DNA of 10,210 nucleotides. It comes from Pleurotus djamor. Lineage: Eukaryota; Basidiomycota; Agaricomycetes; Agaricales; Pleurotaceae. Below the pieces are notes generated by a model. That model ran no database searches, was not told where the DNA came from, and saw only the letters and a list, made by a program, of their open reading frames with translations. Within the stretch, counting starts at the first letter, position 1. The number at the start of each line of letters is the position of its first letter. The DNA lies in contig JAPEVF010001401.1 of NCBI GenBank assembly GCA_029747585.1, forward strand, positions 1-10,210, given 5' to 3'. Position numbers and translations under genes: made by a program. This document shows positions 8,244-10,210 of this stretch, piece by piece.

Positions 8244-9796
8244 CTAGGTTCTAGTGAATTTTAGCAGAGAAAGACTACGAAGACGCTCCGAATACTGTAC
8301 GATCTTGCCACTAAACTCGTCTAAGAGCAGTGGAGAACCATATCCTGCAAGGATATGGGCATCTTCGTAGCGTTTGACCGAGGCGGAGTAAGAACCACTG
8401 TTTGACGAGTAGAACCCAAGGACAAACTTGTGATAGGTGCTCTTCGACGTAGGCGCTATAGGAGCGACGAAGGCTCTATGTGTCCCAAGAGCAAAGTGAT
8501 GACGTGGACTGAATTTCTGAGTAATCAACTTTTCAACGGTCACAGATGTCTCCGGGCCTATGAGTATGGAGTATATGCCTTGTGTGGTTGCGATATTGAC
8601 GTGGGCATTGCCAGCTGACGTTAGAGTTGGTGATAGCGCGGCCGATAAGCATATGTCCTCGTTGGGTTCGAAATTCAAATCCAACAGAGTCACGGGAGTA
8701 GGGCTGAGTTGATCGCCCTCGTCCATTAACGAAAGCACGCGAAGGGAACGACTGTCATACACCAGTAATTTGTGGCCTGGTAGGAGCTTTAGATGTCTCT
8801 GAGGCGGGCGTCAGAAAAGCATTTCAAAGGGCAGAGGTGCAAGAAGCTTGTGGCTCACATGTCCCAGATACACAATTTCCTCAGGGTAGATTTCATCGCA
8901 GGGTTTTGTCCAGTCGAATATCTTGATTCGATCGAAATAATCGTTGAAGGTAGCGTACCAAGATCCCAAAAAGGAAGTCATGAAGTACCGCGATATGTCA
9001 ATGTCAGTGTGAAACACAGTTATACGGACAGCTGAAAGCTTGGAGTCGCTGGAGTCCTCTTGAACACGCCAAATTTCGACTCTGCCTCTATCCGGGGTGC
9101 CGCCATCTGTGAGATGAGTGTGGTGGAAACGTTGAACTTCTCCCACGAATATTGTAAGGACAAATATACTCAACAGTGTTCGTAGGCGACGCGGAGGTTG
9201 AAACGTGAAAGCTAAGGTGCCTGAATTGCGGTCTATGTCGACGTGTAGATCCGTTACGGTAAGATCGCACAGCGGATCCATGTTCGTCTTGCTATCTACC
9301 AATAAACATGGAGTCATGCCAGCCGAATCCAAGTCATGGGCATAGTCGGATTCGTCGTCTGGTTCATGACTTGTAAGGAGCCAACGACCACCTTCAACCA
9401 GGGCGGCCTTGGTGTATGTGTCGGAGGTTAATGGAATGGGACAGTGAGTGGGTGGTCTGATAAGGGTTTGAGGAACCTAGACAAAATCTTATTTCTCCCA
9501 TCTTATGACAAACTCCTCAAGTTCATTGGGCGTGTATGAACTGAGTGGCTTTGGTGGAATGATTGGTACATGATATGAGCTTGATAGCTGAGAAAACTGT
9601 GCCTTCCATACGCAGAGGGATTTCGAAGTGTCATGAAACGCACGGCACACCTAGATGGCCTGATTGAGTATTCGCAATGGATGCAAAGTCGATTTGGAAT
9701 AAAATGACTCACAACTCGAACTTGAAGTATATCTCTCCATCCGAGGTATCCTGTCAAAGCCTCGAGGAGCGAAGATAAAGAGGCCGTTGTGTCGTG
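8244..9796 (-). pseudogene. Decayed F-box paralogue of the 5763-7291 gene
   Basis: Homologous to the plus-strand F-box gene and facing it. Reconstructed exons: 9796-9713, 9650-9170, 9106-8859 and 8798-8244 (introns 62, 63, 60 bp with GTGAGT, GTATAT and GTGAGC donors). Intron positions and phases (0, 1, 0) equal those of the intact gene and the summed length is also 1368 nt. Matching blocks include SLLEALTGYLGWRDILQ, SKSLCVWKAQFSQL, EGGRWLLTS, VEIWRV, MTSFLGSWYATF, HLKLLPG, FALGTHRAFV and LDEFSGKIV. Breaks: the position matching the start methionine is CAC (9796-9794), with no ATG before an upstream stop in that frame; TAA at 9491-9489 and TAG at 9479-9477 interrupt a stretch that aligns to the intact copy without gaps, the TAG opposite Trp. 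A 33-bp phase-0 intron (9509-9477) would remove both stops but is shorter than any intron here. The rest is open, so decay would be recent. Confidence 0.7.
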
Positions 9797-9853
9797 AGTA
9801 ATCGTGATACTGGCTGAGTGAGAGTCTGAGAATGTTCCATTTCAGGTCCTGAG

Positions 9854-9887
9854 GCTTGAAGCTTGAAGCTTGAGCTTGAAGCTTGAA
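9854..9887. repeat. Tandem repeat of GCTTGAA, five units
   Basis: Units lie at 9854-9860, 9861-9867, 9868-9873 (one A missing), 9874-9880 and 9881-9887. This heptamer microsatellite ends 58 bp upstream of the F-box remnant at 9796. The flanks carry related CCTGAGG words (9848-9854 and 9890-9896). Confidence 0.85.
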
Positions 9888-9894
9888 GGCCTGA

Positions 9895-9914
9895 GGGGCC
9901 GGCAAGGGGCCGGC
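9895..9914. repeat. Direct repeat GGGGCCGGC, two copies two bases apart
   Basis: Copies at 9895-9903 and 9906-9914 are separated by AA. GGCCGGCC at the end of the second copy is itself palindromic. It is GC-rich compared with its surroundings and adjoins the GCTTGAA array. Confidence 0.7.
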
Positions 9915-10109
9915 CGCCTGTCCGGCGCTTGTTTGAGATTTGACGAGGTACCGACAGTGCTTGTGAGACCTACCCATGATGCTCTGAGGCCCGATGTGTA
10001 GGAGGGTGAAGGAGAATACCATTAAAGAACAAACAGAGTACAGGGTGGGATAAGGACGAAAAATTAGAAAGGAAAGGTGACGAGAGAGATACTGAAGTCT
10101 ACTCCAAGT

Positions 10110-10124
10110 CCACTCTAAGAGTGG
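10110..10124. repeat. Short perfect palindrome
   Basis: CCACTCT and AGAGTGG are exact inverted arms around a single A. It could be an operator-like site or chance; nothing nearby assigns a role. Confidence 0.35.
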
Positions 10125-10210
10125 AGGTGCACTCTGAGTAACTGTTTAGAGCTCATAAAACTTGGGTGGGAGGCGAGACCGGAGTACCGGTAAGGACTTC
10201 CATGAACTCT

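Larger units (their letters stand above)
9797..10210. other. Region without recognised gene at the right edge
   Basis: No frame here shows a known domain. The minus-strand frame running from 10022 down to 9651 crosses the repeats and the F-box remnant in the wrong frame and is a shadow. The stretch holds two small repeat arrays (9854-9887, 9895-9914) and a short palindrome (10110-10124). It is the upstream region of the decayed F-box copy. Confidence 0.5.

Noticed and set aside
9477..9509. 33-bp phase-0 intron that would remove both stops of the F-box copy
   Set aside because: All other introns in the window are 50 bp or more, and the segment aligns to coding sequence of the intact paralogue. 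Kept only as an alternative to be tested by RNA.
9651..10022. Minus-strand 123-codon frame with a hydrophobic start
   Set aside because: It runs across the tandem repeats and then over the F-box exon and intron in the wrong frame; no conserved residues lie in it.
1..10210. tRNA, rRNA, CRISPR array, transposon ends or operon-style layout
   Set aside because: No cloverleaf, rRNA-like block, regular spaced repeats or terminal inverted repeats with a transposase were seen; gene structure is eukaryotic with introns.

Overview
The window looks like nuclear DNA of an agaricomycete (mushroom-forming basidiomycete). Reading frames are cut into many exons by introns of about 50-77 bp with GT...AG ends and CTNAY-like branch sites. 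The families point the same way: a long serine-rich Atg4 autophagy protease, a seven-helix DUF6534-type membrane protein, and a pair of lineage-type F-box proteins. One ambiguous base (N at 2884) suggests a draft assembly. All calls come from reading translations and splice signals by eye; no database search was possible.

Layout. (1) 1-2361, minus strand: ATG4, cut by the left edge so that its last part is missing; at least four introns, probably five exons visible. (2) 2362-3689: 1.3 kb intergenic region serving as the divergent upstream region of ATG4 (minus) and the next gene (plus). (3) 3690-5389, plus: a DUF6534-like integral membrane protein in 13 short exons, several under 30 bp. (4) 5763-7291, plus: an F-box protein, 4 exons, 455 residues. 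(5) 7825-8142, plus: a small secreted cysteine-rich protein of 105 residues made of two copies of a six-cysteine motif, probably with a 5' UTR intron. (6) 8244-9796, minus: a diverged paralogue of the F-box gene facing it, with the same three intron positions and phases, but with no start codon and two in-frame stops; probably a pseudogene. (7) 9797-10210: no gene seen; short tandem and inverted repeats.

How the parts relate. ATG4 is a core autophagy gene, and nothing seen links it functionally to its neighbours. The right half (5763-9796) is the accessory-looking part: two F-box paralogues in convergent (inverted) orientation enclose a small secreted protein gene, one copy apparently dying. 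This is typical of lineage-specific, fast-evolving gene families in agaricomycetes. The most novel-looking item is the duplicated 12-cysteine secreted protein; the most informative structural item is the decayed F-box copy, which shares gene structure with the intact one.
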